Numbered from the stretch's first letter, positions 16,907-25,095 are shown. The stretch: 53,645 nucleotides of DNA from Candidatus Poribacteria bacterium (GCA_022821725.1 JAJEDB010000090.1:1-53645); one strand, 5' to 3'. The notes: generated by a model from the letters alone, not told the origin. Program-made: numbers and translations.

Positions 16907-16935
16907 TGCAACCTTTTGACATCTAAGGTGCGTCA
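16907..16935 (+). promoter_or_regulatory. ECF-type promoter motif, class 1 (copy 3)
   Basis: TGCAACC-N16-GCGTCA, 90 nt upstream of the small lipoprotein-like gene at 17025 and the STAS gene at 17337. This copy has the best match to a generic ECF consensus. Confidence 0.7.
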
Positions 16936-17024
16936 CTTAAACCAACGGGTGAAAAAGGAAAAATTTTAGCAAAATTGCCACTTGCGAATTCAAATGCAAG
17001 TCTCTAATAAGTAAGGAGAAAAAA

Positions 17025-17219
17025 ATGCGTTTCCTAATGATTAATCTACTCCTCGTCTGTTTGTTACTCTTCGGCATCGGTTACCTCGCTTTCGGTTGTG
17101 ATGAGACGGTCGTGCCAGCTGAACCGGGCGATCCTCGTATAGAGGAGGGACCTTGGGAAGCGTCTTTTGAAACATTCCATAAACGCCTCAAAACGGACAC
17201 GGACTTGGATTTGGGTTAA
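17025..17219 (+). CDS. Small lipoprotein-like membrane peptide
   Basis: 64 aa, not recognised. A hydrophobic N-terminus (MRFLMINLLLVCLLLFGIGY) ends in LAFGCDE, a loose lipobox, followed by an acidic tail (PAEPGDPRIEEGPWE). RBS AAGGAG precedes the ATG. It is the first gene after the class 1 motif at 16907. In position it could be a membrane sensor or anti-sigma partner, but nothing in the sequence proves this. Confidence 0.5.
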   Translation: MRFLMINLLLVCLLLFGIGYLAFGCDETVVPAEPGDPRIEEGPWEASFETFHKRLKTDTDLDLG

Positions 17220-17336
17220 AACGACGGTTTTTTAATGGAATTCGGGTTAAGTCAACGCATCCTTAAATTGAACGTTTGAATCGTATTGACAAACAATTAA
17301 CACTGACAAATTTTACAAACAAAAAAGGAAAAAAAA

Positions 17337-17678
17337 ATGACAACGCAAATTCGCCAGCAAAATGGTATCTCGATTTTGAAACCCTCTGGAAAAGTAGGCG
17401 GACGTTCCGTATCGGACTTACGGAAAGTTATCTTGCCGCAAATAGAAGCTTCTGATACCCCACGTATCCTCATCAATTTCGAGCAGGTCAACCGGATCGA
17501 TAGTTCAGGTCTTGGCACCTTGATGGAGGCATACACTGCTGCGTCGCGAAAACAAGGACGCGTGGGTGTCATCAACGTTGGGAAACATATCAGAAATCTC
17601 ATTGTTCTCAGTCGTGTGATGCGTCTGTTTGAACATTTTGACAGTGAGGACGCCGCTGTTGCTGGATTGTCAGCTTAG
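17337..17678 (+). CDS. STAS-domain anti-sigma factor antagonist
   Basis: 113 aa, a single STAS domain of the SpoIIAA/RsbV type. Seen: ISILKPSGKVGGRSVSDLRK at the N-terminus and the phosphorylatable-serine motif RIDSSGLGTLMEAY at about residue 60, then VGVINVGKHIRNLIVLSRV and LFEHFDSEDAAVAGL. In the family this protein is phosphorylated by a serine-kinase anti-sigma factor and releases sigma when dephosphorylated. No kinase is adjacent. Placement upstream of the sigma-solenoid gene suggests a partner switch controls it (inference). AAGGA precedes the ATG. Confidence 0.85.
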   Translation: MTTQIRQQNGISILKPSGKVGGRSVSDLRKVILPQIEASDTPRILINFEQVNRIDSSGLGTLMEAYTAASRKQGRVGVINVGKHIRNLIVLSRVMRLFEHFDSEDAAVAGLSA

Positions 17679-17705
17679 CTTCCGAAGTCCAATAGAATGT
17701 CCACA

Positions 17706-17737
17706 GGGAACTGGTTTTTTTACCGGTTCCCTTTTTT
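17706..17737 (+). terminator. Rho-independent terminator after the STAS gene
   Basis: GGGAACTGG...CCGGTTCCC stem (17706-17731, one mismatch) followed by TTTTTT (17732-17737). It separates the STAS transcript from the sigma-solenoid gene. Confidence 0.75.
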
Positions 17738-17944
17738 GTTGCCTGATACTCACAAAACAAATTCTAAAAAATTCAGGTTCTTTGATTTTTTTTCCTATAA
17801 TGCACGTTTTCTGATCGAACTTTCGTCTTTAATAATAGAAGGTCTGAATCATATTGTATTGCTTAATTTTACAAAACTCAGCATTTGGTTAAATTTTTTG
17901 GTGAAGGCAAACACGATCCAATCTGTTCGTGAGGAGGAAGTTTC

Positions 17945-19651
17945 GTGGAAAGAGCAGACGATGTCCAACTAATCCGCAAAATTTTATCGGGCGACGACGC
18001 GGCGTTTAGCATCTTGGTCGAAAAGTACCAAAAGAGCGTTCATGCACTGGCATGGCGGAAGATCCAAGATTTCCACTATGCGGAAGAGATTATGCAAGAT
18101 ACCTTCCTGAGGGCATACAGAAAACTTCCGACGCTCAAGAATCCCGATCAATTTGCGGGGTGGCTCCATGTTATCGCAAATCGGCTTTGCATTGATTGGA
18201 TGCGAAGCCAAAAGTCTGTAATGAAATCGTTGGAGGATACCCCTGTTGAGGAGGTCGAGGAGTCTTCTTATACACATCATATATCGGAACAACGCATGAC
18301 AGAGAGAACCGAGCATTACCATGAACTTGTAAAAAGGCTTTTGGAAAAACTGCCGGAGAAGGAACGCGCCGTTGTAACACTCTATTATCTTGACGAAATG
18401 TCGACGAGAGAGATCGGCAGATTCATGGGAGTGTCGGTGAACACAATTACGAGTCGACTCCATCGAGCGCGAAAGCGTCTACAAACAGATCCAGAATTCT
18501 TTAGTCATTTACAACTATCAGATAATCTGAAGGAGAACGTCATGAGTCAATTAGAAGAAATTCGGAGCAGGTTCAATGCATTCATGGAAAAAGTGAAAGC
18601 TGACCCCGCATCAAGAGAGGATATTCTTAAGGAAGCACACAACGAGATTGAAGATGCACTTAAGGATGGAATCACACCTGAGTTGGTCCATCTTGCCGTT
18701 GATGAGATATACCCGTATATGGGCAAACTCGGCATGGAAAAACGGATATCTCTACTCCGTAGGTATATGGAGGAGACTGCAGATGATACGGAGCGTTTCT
18801 GGGCGCATGACAAGTTGGTCTATAGTCTCGCTTTTCTTGAAAGAAATCGAGAGGCTGTTGAAGAACACACTCGGCTTTACCAGTGGACGTGTCGGCACTT
18901 GCCAGATAAATATGTGTTGGAAATTGCTTCTAATCTGAGCGTCTCTGAATGTTGGACAGCGGAAGGTCGTATTGATGACTGGATTCAACTTTATGATGAA
19001 GCCTCTACACGCTTAGAGAACTCTGGCGTGGATTACTACAGCCGTTGCGGGTTTTTGCAAACCGGAGCAGATGTCTTACGATGCAACGACAGGTTCGATG
19101 AGGCACTCCTTGAAATAGAAAAGTTGGAGCGTGCGAACAACGAACCCGGTTCGGAGCATTATTTTCACTTCTGGTTGACTGCGAAAGAAAATCGACTGCT
19201 CGTGTATGGTAAACAGGAAGATTGGGATCGTTTTGATCAAATCTTTACGGAAGTGAATGCGTATCTGGAAGGAGAGTTGAAGAAACGGGATGCAGGTCAT
19301 CCTGTAAATCTTGACCACCTTATGTGGTTTACGCATGATTTCGGTTGTTGTTTGTTGTGGTTGAAGAAGTATGACGAGGCGAAACGGTTCCTACAGATCA
19401 CCATTGATTTGGAAGATAACAACCATTATGGGCACTTCCAACTCGCTGTAAGCACCTGGGCTTCTGAGAAAGATCGAGAAAAGACTTTACACCATTTAAA
19501 GGTCGCTCAGAACTACTATGTGGTGAATTGGTATAATCGGGATACCTACTATCCAACTTTCCTTGAAACCCCTGAATTCTCGGATGTCAAGGATGATCCA
19601 GAGTTTCTGAAAGTTCTGGGACAAAGGTCAGCCGACAATGAAACTTCGTGA
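17945..19651 (+). CDS. ECF sigma factor fused to an alpha-solenoid (TPR-like) domain
   Basis: 568 aa from GTG 17945 (GAGGAGGAAG just upstream). Residues 1-190 are an ECF sigma (AEEIMQDTFLRAYRKL; MSTREIGRFMGVSVNTITSR). Residues 200-568 are helical, with repeat-like pairs such as YDEAKRFLQITIDLED and FDEALLEIEKLERANN, resembling TPRs; I do not recognise a named family. An in-frame AAGGAG (18530-18535) and ATG (18542) mark the junction. The stop overlaps the start of the permease at 19638 by 14 nt, implying translational coupling. The solenoid may bind a protein signal and control the sigma part (inference). Confidence 0.8.
   Translation: MERADDVQLIRKILSGDDAAFSILVEKYQKSVHALAWRKIQDFHYAEEIMQDTFLRAYRKLPTLKNPDQFAGWLHVIANRLCIDWMRSQKSVMKSLEDTPVEEVEESSYTHHISEQRMTERTEHYHELVKRLLEKLPEKERAVVTLYYLDEMSTREIGRFMGVSVNTITSRLHRARKRLQTDPEFFSHLQLSDNLKENVMSQLEEIRSRFNAFMEKVKADPASREDILKEAHNEIEDALKDGITPELVHLAVDEIYPYMGKLGMEKRISLLRRYMEETADDTERFWAHDKLVYSLAFLERNREAVEEHTRLYQWTCRHLPDKYVLEIASNLSVSECWTAEGRIDDWIQLYDEASTRLENSGVDYYSRCGFLQTGADVLRCNDRFDEALLEIEKLERANNEPGSEHYFHFWLTAKENRLLVYGKQEDWDRFDQIFTEVNAYLEGELKKRDAGHPVNLDHLMWFTHDFGCCLLWLKKYDEAKRFLQITIDLEDNNHYGHFQLAVSTWASEKDREKTLHHLKVAQNYYVVNWYNRDTYYPTFLETPEFSDVKDDPEFLKVLGQRSADNETS
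18530..18544 (+). promoter_or_regulatory. Internal RBS and ATG at the sigma/solenoid junction
   Basis: AAGGAG (18530-18535), 6 nt, then ATG 18542-18544, in frame. This near-ideal site could give the solenoid as a separate 369-aa protein starting MSQLEEIRSRF. Confidence 0.6.
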
Positions 19652-20903
19652 TGCTATCCTCGCAGGCGTAAAGCCCCTCGCGGAAAATAAACTCCGGGCA
19701 GGATTGTCCATTCTCGGCATCTTCATCGGGATTGCGGGTGTGTTGTGCATGATCGCTATCGGCGATGGTGCGAAACGTATCATCGCTCAAAACCTTGAAA
19801 TGATGGGGGGTGCCAATCAAATCGCATTCTGGACACGGACGACTATTTGGAAAGGTCCTCGGCTTGCCCGACGCACGACGGAGCGATATACTCTTGAGGA
19901 CGCTTCTGCGGTTGAGGCAGAATGCCCCGATGTGCTGTACGTCTTGCCTAAAGTGGAAGACTTCAACACCTTTGTTAGCAGCCGAAACGGGAATCAAGCG
20001 AAAACGCGTTTAGAAGGTATCACAACAGACTATGCCCTCGGCATGGGGTGGAAAGTTCACGCCGGTAGATTCTTTTCCGACAGCGATATCGAAAATGCGA
20101 AGCAGGTCTGCGTCTTGGGTGCTAACACCGCCAGTGCGCTTTTTGGAAAGACATCCCCCATCGGACAAGAGGTGAAGGTTCGGTATCATTGGCGGCAATC
20201 GCAGATCAGGTTACGGGTTGTCGGGGTGATGGCAACAAAGGGCATGAGCCTCAGTGATACCTATTCTTTGGATGATGCTATTTCTGTGCCTTTGACAACC
20301 TATCAGCAACGGGTGAAGGGCTTTCGTTATGTTGACTACCTGCTCGTCTTTTTTAAAAAAGGTTCAGAGATCGACAGTATTATTGATTCTGTTAAAAGCA
20401 CGCTGCGTAAAAGACACCGAGGGAAAGATGAGTTTATCGGCGTTTGGATAGCAAAACTGACGGCTCACCAACTTTTCCACATTCAAAAAGTGATAAAAAT
20501 CACCTTGGGTAGTCTTGCGGGTTTCTCGCTGTTCGTCAGTGGTGTCGGCATCATGAATATATGTCTCGTCTCTGTCGGTGAAAAGACGCGGGAGATAGGT
20601 TTACGGAGATCCGTGGGTGCGAAACGAATTCATATTTTTTGCCAATTTTTGACGGAATCGATCTGTCTCTGTTTATGCGGTGGGGTGCTCGGTATCGCCG
20701 GTGGTTGGGCTGCGGCACACGGGATGGCATGGCTTGCTGTGCGGATTGTGCCAATTGTGGATGTGTGGCCTGTTGTATTATCCTTACCGTGGGTCCTCAC
20801 TTCCGTTATTTTCTCGATTGTCATGGGTGTGGGTTTCGGGGTCTATCCAGCACTGCGGGCGGCGCAGCTTTCACCTACCGACGCACTCCACACCGAGAAT
20901 TAA
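19638..20903 (+). CDS. MacB/FtsX-type ABC permease (paralogue 3)
   Basis: 421 aa, a paralogue of the genes at 6646 and 15149 but more diverged: MKLRDAILAGVKPLAENKLR, then LSILGIFIGIAGVLCMIAIG, a periplasmic region, and FtsX helices with GFSLFVSGVGIMNICLVSV and GEKTREIGLRRSVGAKR. The start overlaps the end of the sigma-solenoid gene by 14 nt, so the two are translated together. No ATPase gene is near. The tight pairing suggests the permease is a target or a signal-giving partner of that sigma factor. Confidence 0.85.
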   Translation: MKLRDAILAGVKPLAENKLRAGLSILGIFIGIAGVLCMIAIGDGAKRIIAQNLEMMGGANQIAFWTRTTIWKGPRLARRTTERYTLEDASAVEAECPDVLYVLPKVEDFNTFVSSRNGNQAKTRLEGITTDYALGMGWKVHAGRFFSDSDIENAKQVCVLGANTASALFGKTSPIGQEVKVRYHWRQSQIRLRVVGVMATKGMSLSDTYSLDDAISVPLTTYQQRVKGFRYVDYLLVFFKKGSEIDSIIDSVKSTLRKRHRGKDEFIGVWIAKLTAHQLFHIQKVIKITLGSLAGFSLFVSGVGIMNICLVSVGEKTREIGLRRSVGAKRIHIFCQFLTESICLCLCGGVLGIAGGWAAAHGMAWLAVRIVPIVDVWPVVLSLPWVLTSVIFSIVMGVGFGVYPALRAAQLSPTDALHTEN

Positions 20904-20967
20904 CATTTACGCAGTGCATCCAGCCGCGTCCCGTAAATTCCTAACGCAGAAAGCATTCCATTTTTTT

Positions 20968-20996
20968 TTGCATTCCCTACATCTCCGTGTTATAAT
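20968..20996 (+). promoter_or_regulatory. Sigma-70 promoter just before the group II intron
   Basis: TTGCAT, 17 nt, TATAAT. The predicted start (about 21003) is only some 7 nt before the intron's first base. It is probably the original promoter of the ATP synthase operon. Confidence 0.6.
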
Positions 20997-21764
20997 ATAT
21001 ACCGTTGCTGTGCGTCAATGCGAATGATTGTAAATTGCCGAAGGCTACACAAGCCCAACTGTGTATATCTTATCCTAACTGCGTTGCTGGAAACAGCAAG
21101 GTGGGAAGCAAGGAGACAAGGTGAATCTTGGGAGCAAGGGCTAACTGTTATCAGTAATGAACAACAGAGACCAACCAAGACATCCGATAAAGAGCAACAA
21201 GAATAAGCGAAAGTTGAACATACGCAAGCCCCATCATGTATAAACCGCAAAAGCCCTGCGATTACGTAGTAATACGAAGTCAATATGCGGGTATCATAAG
21301 TAGAAATCTCTTTATTGTTTCTACTAATAATCTATCCATAACAACGGGATAGATTGATTGGGATAAACGATACAAGGCTATATTCTTAGCACGGGGTAAA
21401 GTGTGATTCTAAACTACTCACAATTATTTACAGTCAGGGAGCATTGAAGAACCTAACTTGACTCATGCAGTCAACATGGTTGAGGAAATCGTAAAAAGTT
21501 AGAATTTTGAGCCAATCCTTCCCGTTTCCACAAATAATGGTAACGGGAAGGAGATAAGCGTTCGGAAAACGCAATTGGCTTGAAACACCGATTCTAACGG
21601 GTTCGACTCCCGCCTTCTCCATAATACGATAAGGCAGGCAAAGAACCCTTAGAAACTAACAAAGCACGATTAGCGTTGATACTTTGTCTAAACGTTGTTT
21701 AGCCACAACTAATCTTGGAACACCCATAGGCGTTCACATAACTAATTTTGGGGAACTCTAAATC

Positions 21765-23465
21765 ATGCTCACATGTAGAACCCACAACAAAGACACATTC
21801 ACAGCACAGAATATCAGAAAGTGCGAAGAATACGTTTTTGGTATGCAAAAGAGATTAGACAAAGCGGTTGCTAATAACGATACTGATAAAATCCGAATTC
21901 TTTTCAATATCCTATTGAAAAGGTCTCATGCAGTAAAGGTGCTTGCGGTATGGAAAATAACATATCGCAACAAAGGCAAAAATACTGCTGGTATAGACGG
22001 GATAGCAATACCTAAAAACGCCACACGGGAAGAAACAGACAAGATAAGGTTTAGGCTATTAGATCTTATCAACATCAGCCAAACCCCGAAAACGATCAGA
22101 AGGGTATATATACCAAAGGCAAACGGAAAGAAAAGACCTTTGGGAATTCCGACTATACAAGACCGTATCATTCAGGAGATCATCAGAATAGCACTCGATC
22201 CTATTTCAGAATTCCACGCTCACGATAATTCGTTTGGATTCAGAACGAAACGCAGTTGCCAAGATGCACAGGAAACATTATTTCGTTATCTTGCCAATTC
22301 TAACCGCAAAGTTTACGTGCTTGAAGGAGATTTAGAAAACTGTTTTGGACATATATCTCACAGGCACATAACCAACACGCTTAGATTTTGGAAAGTCCCG
22401 AAATATGTAGTTCGCATAATAAAAGCGATGCTGAAAAGCAAAATATTGGAAAATGGGGTAATAACGGATACATTAGAAGGCACTCCACAAGGAGGCGTAT
22501 TAAGTCCAATGTTATCAAACATTGCCCTAACTTCTTTCGATTGGTATGTATCAGAACTATTTGGAAATGTGTCCCGACACGGAGGAAAACATACAGTATC
22601 ACCAATGATACGATATGCTGATGACTTCGTGATATTATGCAAATCCAAAACCGAAGCAAAACAGATGAAAGAATGGATTAGTCAATATTTACATCGTGAA
22701 ATAGGTCTGACGTTATCAGGTGAAAAAACGAAAATCTCTCATATCAAAAAGGGGTTCAACTTCTTGGGATTTAATTTTAAGAAACATCCCAAGAAATACA
22801 ACGCCAAAGATTTGAAAGATTACAAACTTTTGATAAGACCACAGAAAGAGAAGATAATCGGACAATTGCAAAGTTGCAAAGAGGTTATAGACAATAATAA
22901 GCAATCCACACAGGAAGGGCTTATTAGGCTTCTAAATCCAAAAATCAGAGGTTGGGGAAACTACTATCAACATGTGAATAGTAAAAAAGTATTTTCCACT
23001 TTCGACCACTTTATGTGGTGGAAAGTTTACCGATGGGCAAGACGGAGACACAGCAACAAAGGTAAGAAATGGATTATCAACAAATATTTCATGAAACGAA
23101 GTAAAGGAAAAACAAATTATTTCAGAACGGAATCAGTGTCACTTTACAGACTTTCAGAAATACCTATCCAGCGTCATATCAAGATCAGCAAAGGAAAACG
23201 GGTTTATAATTCAGATGATACAGTTTACTGGGATAAACGAGATAGAAAAATGATGTATCAGAAGTTATATAGAAAACATCATAACGCCTTCAAAAAGCAG
23301 AAAGGGAACTGCCCACAATGCAATTCCCTTTTGCGCCCTGAAGATGCGATACATCTTCATCACGTAAAACCCAAGCATTCAGGCGGAACAGATAAACAAA
23401 GCAACCTACGTTTACTTCACGCTGAATGCCATCGTGATGTGCATAGACCAACGCATTTCACATAA
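21765..23465 (+). CDS. ltrA: Group II intron reverse transcriptase/maturase with HNH endonuclease
   Basis: 566 aa. RT fingers/palm: VYIPKANGKKRPLGIPTIQD, GTPQGGVLSPMLSNI, and the catalytic RYADDFVI near residue 283. The maturase X/GIIM region contains LLNPKIRGWGNYYQH at about residue 390. The C-terminal HNH domain has two CxxC-type cysteine pairs (CPQCN; AECHRD) and HLHHVKPKHSGGTDKQSN. It helps the intron splice and carries out retrohoming by target-primed reverse transcription. All domains look intact, so the intron may be active. Base use is more AT-rich than the flanking chromosome, consistent with transfer. RBS is weak. Confidence 0.95.
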   Translation: MLTCRTHNKDTFTAQNIRKCEEYVFGMQKRLDKAVANNDTDKIRILFNILLKRSHAVKVLAVWKITYRNKGKNTAGIDGIAIPKNATREETDKIRFRLLDLINISQTPKTIRRVYIPKANGKKRPLGIPTIQDRIIQEIIRIALDPISEFHAHDNSFGFRTKRSCQDAQETLFRYLANSNRKVYVLEGDLENCFGHISHRHITNTLRFWKVPKYVVRIIKAMLKSKILENGVITDTLEGTPQGGVLSPMLSNIALTSFDWYVSELFGNVSRHGGKHTVSPMIRYADDFVILCKSKTEAKQMKEWISQYLHREIGLTLSGEKTKISHIKKGFNFLGFNFKKHPKKYNAKDLKDYKLLIRPQKEKIIGQLQSCKEVIDNNKQSTQEGLIRLLNPKIRGWGNYYQHVNSKKVFSTFDHFMWWKVYRWARRRHSNKGKKWIINKYFMKRSKGKTNYFRTESVSLYRLSEIPIQRHIKISKGKRVYNSDDTVYWDKRDRKMMYQKLYRKHHNAFKKQKGNCPQCNSLLRPEDAIHLHHVKPKHSGGTDKQSNLRLLHAECHRDVHRPTHFT

Positions 23466-23563
23466 ATAATTGTGTTATTGATTTTCAATAAACTACGGAA
23501 TTTATAGGTCAAATAACTCACATGAGCGTCTAATACGGTAAATCTCATCAATGGAGAATTACT

Positions 23564-24091
23564 ATGTTTAGACACATCCTAATAGGTGCTATTTTAGCCC
23601 TATGGGTAACCGCATGTGAGAATCCGCTGATAGAACATGATCACGAACACGATCATGAACACAGTCACGAAACTGGAAGTTATTTCAAGCAACATTGGCA
23701 TACAGAAAAGGGAATTTTTCACCAGAATACCGAAATTAATCTAACAGAAGAACAGATAACAAACCGTCTGAACAGATTATTTGAGGATTACTGGGATGGG
23801 GATAAAATAATAGCAGAAGAATTCTTCGCTAAACCATTGATATTCAAAGGTGAAGCAGTATCAGTAAAGCGTAGAGAAGTATATAAAGAGGAAGTGGTAA
23901 CGTTCAGAATACCCATTAGACCAGAAGAAAATGAGTACATACTCGTAACCATTATACTCAAATTAGATAACGGGTTCGTAGGAAGTTTCAAAGAAAATAA
24001 CTGGTATATTCTTGCAGTAACAGTTATAGATTTTTACAGCACCTACGGGGAAATACGCTACGTTGATGTATATGGAGAATTAGCCCCATAA
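23564..24091 (+). CDS. His-rich lipoprotein, intron cargo
   Basis: 175 aa. The signal peptide MFRHILIGAILALWVTAC ends in a lipobox (VTAC). A His/Asp/Glu cluster follows (EHDHEHDHEHSHET), a likely metal-binding stretch, and then a 130-aa domain I do not recognise (LTEEQITNRLNRLFEDYWDG…). TGGAGAA precedes the ATG. It lies after the RT stop and before domain V, that is, inside intron domain IV, where a non-RT gene is unusual. AT-rich like the RT gene. It could have been captured with the intron or have been inserted later; function unknown. Confidence 0.75.
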   Translation: MFRHILIGAILALWVTACENPLIEHDHEHDHEHSHETGSYFKQHWHTEKGIFHQNTEINLTEEQITNRLNRLFEDYWDGDKIIAEEFFAKPLIFKGEAVSVKRREVYKEEVVTFRIPIRPEENEYILVTIILKLDNGFVGSFKENNWYILAVTVIDFYSTYGEIRYVDVYGELAP

Positions 24092-24115
24092 CTATATATG
24101 TGTGTGCCGATTTAC

Positions 24116-24144
24116 TTGCGATTTCTTATCAAATCGTGTATAAT
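24116..24144 (+). promoter_or_regulatory. Sigma-70 promoter inside the intron, reading into atp
   Basis: TTGCGA, 17 nt, TATAAT, between the cargo gene and domain V. It could drive the atp operon independently of intron splicing. Confidence 0.5.
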
Positions 24145-24186
24145 TGCGATGTTGATTTTGAAAATAATTGTTATTATTGACGGGGA

Positions 24187-24261
24187 AAGCGACTTGCGTT
24201 GAAAGGCGCACGGGTCGTTTGGTGAGAGGGGCTGAAAGGCGACTTTTAGTCCCTACTCTAC
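24187..24261 (+). ncRNA. Group II intron domains V and VI
   Basis: Domain V: AAGCGACTT-GCG-TTGAAAGG-CGC-ACG-GGTCGTTT, 34 nt. Domain VI: CTGAAAG-GCGA-CTTTTAG on a GGG/CCC stem, with the branch-point A in CCCTACTCTAC. These are the catalytic core and branch site. Confidence 0.85.
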
Positions 24262-24313
24262 TGATGAGAGGCTACCCTCTGATAAACGTGTTCTGTTGTT
24301 TGAAGGTGCAGCG

Positions 24314-24613
24314 ATGTTAATATTTAAGGAACGGCTGAAACATCTGAAAAATGACAACATCGGGATGTTCGACCTCGCTTCCATCGGGATAACGCTTGCG
24401 CTCGCGATATGTATCGGCTATTTCGGGGGCAAGTGGATCGGTGGCAAATTAGGCAACGCAGCAGTTGGATCCTACATCGGTTTCGGAATGGGAGTTACCG
24501 CTGGATTCATGGAAATGTTTCGCTCGGTAGCACGCTGGAACCGCCAACTTGAACGCTTGGAAAAGCAGCGTCGTACCACTTCAGAACAAACACAGGACAC
24601 TGAAGAAAAATAA
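24314..24613 (+). CDS. AtpZ/AtpQ-like ATP synthase accessory protein
   Basis: 99 aa. Two hydrophobic helices (GITLALAICIGYFGGKWIGG and GSYIGFGMGVTAGFMEMF) and a charged tail fit the small 'ATPase gene 1' family that begins many atp operons and sits beside AtpI, possibly in a Mg2+/Ca2+ channel or c-ring assembly. ATG 24314 is chosen over TTG 24296 because GAAGGTG lies 5 nt upstream and the N-terminus fits. First gene after the intron, 52 nt from its 3' end. Confidence 0.7.
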   Translation: MLIFKERLKHLKNDNIGMFDLASIGITLALAICIGYFGGKWIGGKLGNAAVGSYIGFGMGVTAGFMEMFRSVARWNRQLERLEKQRRTTSEQTQDTEEK

Positions 24614-24687
24614 AATCTGAAAGCAATCGAGATCCGGGAATTTCGGCGATCCTAATGTGCCGTGATTTTGACAAAGGAGTCACTTGG

Positions 24688-25095
24688 ATGGGGCCGACTT
24701 TGGAAATTGGTGACCGATTTATCCGCCACGTCTATATCTTGACAATCTGTCTCACCGTCGTCATTTCGGTGGTATTGTTAGGATTCAAACGCGCCGCGCT
24801 CCCCAGTTTTCTGATCGGCAGTGCTATCAGTCTGAGTCTCTTCTGGTCCATTGAATTTGTGGTTCGACGGCTTGTGCGTCCCGGGAAAACGAAGCGCACG
24901 AAATACGTGCTGGGTTTCATCGCAATCGGTAAATACACGGTACTCGCTGGACTCCTCTATCTCTTGTTTAAAATGGAATGGATGAATATATACGCATTCG
25001 CTGGAGGGATTGCTTTGGTCCAAGTCACCATTATTATCAAAGCGATCGGTTTGATGGTAACGATCCTTTCAAATAAGGATCCGAATCAGTCTTGA
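24688..25095 (+). CDS. atpI: ATP synthase protein I
   Basis: 135 aa with four predicted helices (YILTICLTVVISVVLLGF, LPSFLIGSAISLSLFWSIEF, YVLGFIAIGKYTVLAGLLYL, IYAFAGGIALVQVTIIIKAI). The size and position between the accessory gene and atpB match AtpI, a non-structural c-ring assembly helper. ATG 24688 has AAGGAG 8 nt upstream; the longer frame from 24655 has no RBS. Confidence 0.7.
   Translation: MGPTLEIGDRFIRHVYILTICLTVVISVVLLGFKRAALPSFLIGSAISLSLFWSIEFVVRRLVRPGKTKRTKYVLGFIAIGKYTVLAGLLYLLFKMEWMNIYAFAGGIALVQVTIIIKAIGLMVTILSNKDPNQS

Larger units (their letters stand above)
21010..24261 (+). mobile_element. Group II intron, complete, in the leader of the atp operon
   Basis: The 5' end GTGCG (21010) matches the group II consensus. 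Exon bases GTTGCT (21004-21009, IBS1) are fully complementary to AGCAAC (21193-21198, EBS1). Domains I-III fill 21010-21764. Domain IV holds the RT gene and an extra gene. Domain V is a canonical 34-nt hairpin at 24187-24220 with the AGC triad, GAAA tetraloop and 2-nt bulge. Domain VI follows with a GCGA loop and a bulged A 7 nt before the 3' end, which reads CTACTCTAC. At about 3.25 kb it is longer than usual because of the cargo gene. Confidence 0.8.

Noticed and set aside
17697..17972. 91-aa ORF between the STAS and sigma genes
   Set aside because: It runs through a rho-independent terminator and the sigma leader, with low-complexity Phe/Leu content and no RBS.
20997..21068. IBS2/EBS2 pairing ATATAC (20997) with GTATAT (21063)
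   Set aside because: Six bases match, but EBS2 only 54 nt into the intron is too near the 5' end for known domain I layouts, so I do not rely on it.
21540..21622. tRNA/tmRNA-like 3' half (CGGG-TTCGACT-CCCG then CTTCTCCA)
   Set aside because: No proper acceptor or D arm fits. The same bases form intron domain I stems instead: CCTTCCCGTT/AACGGGAAGG, GAGCCAAT/ATTGGCTT and GTTAGAAT/ATTCTAAC pair with one another.
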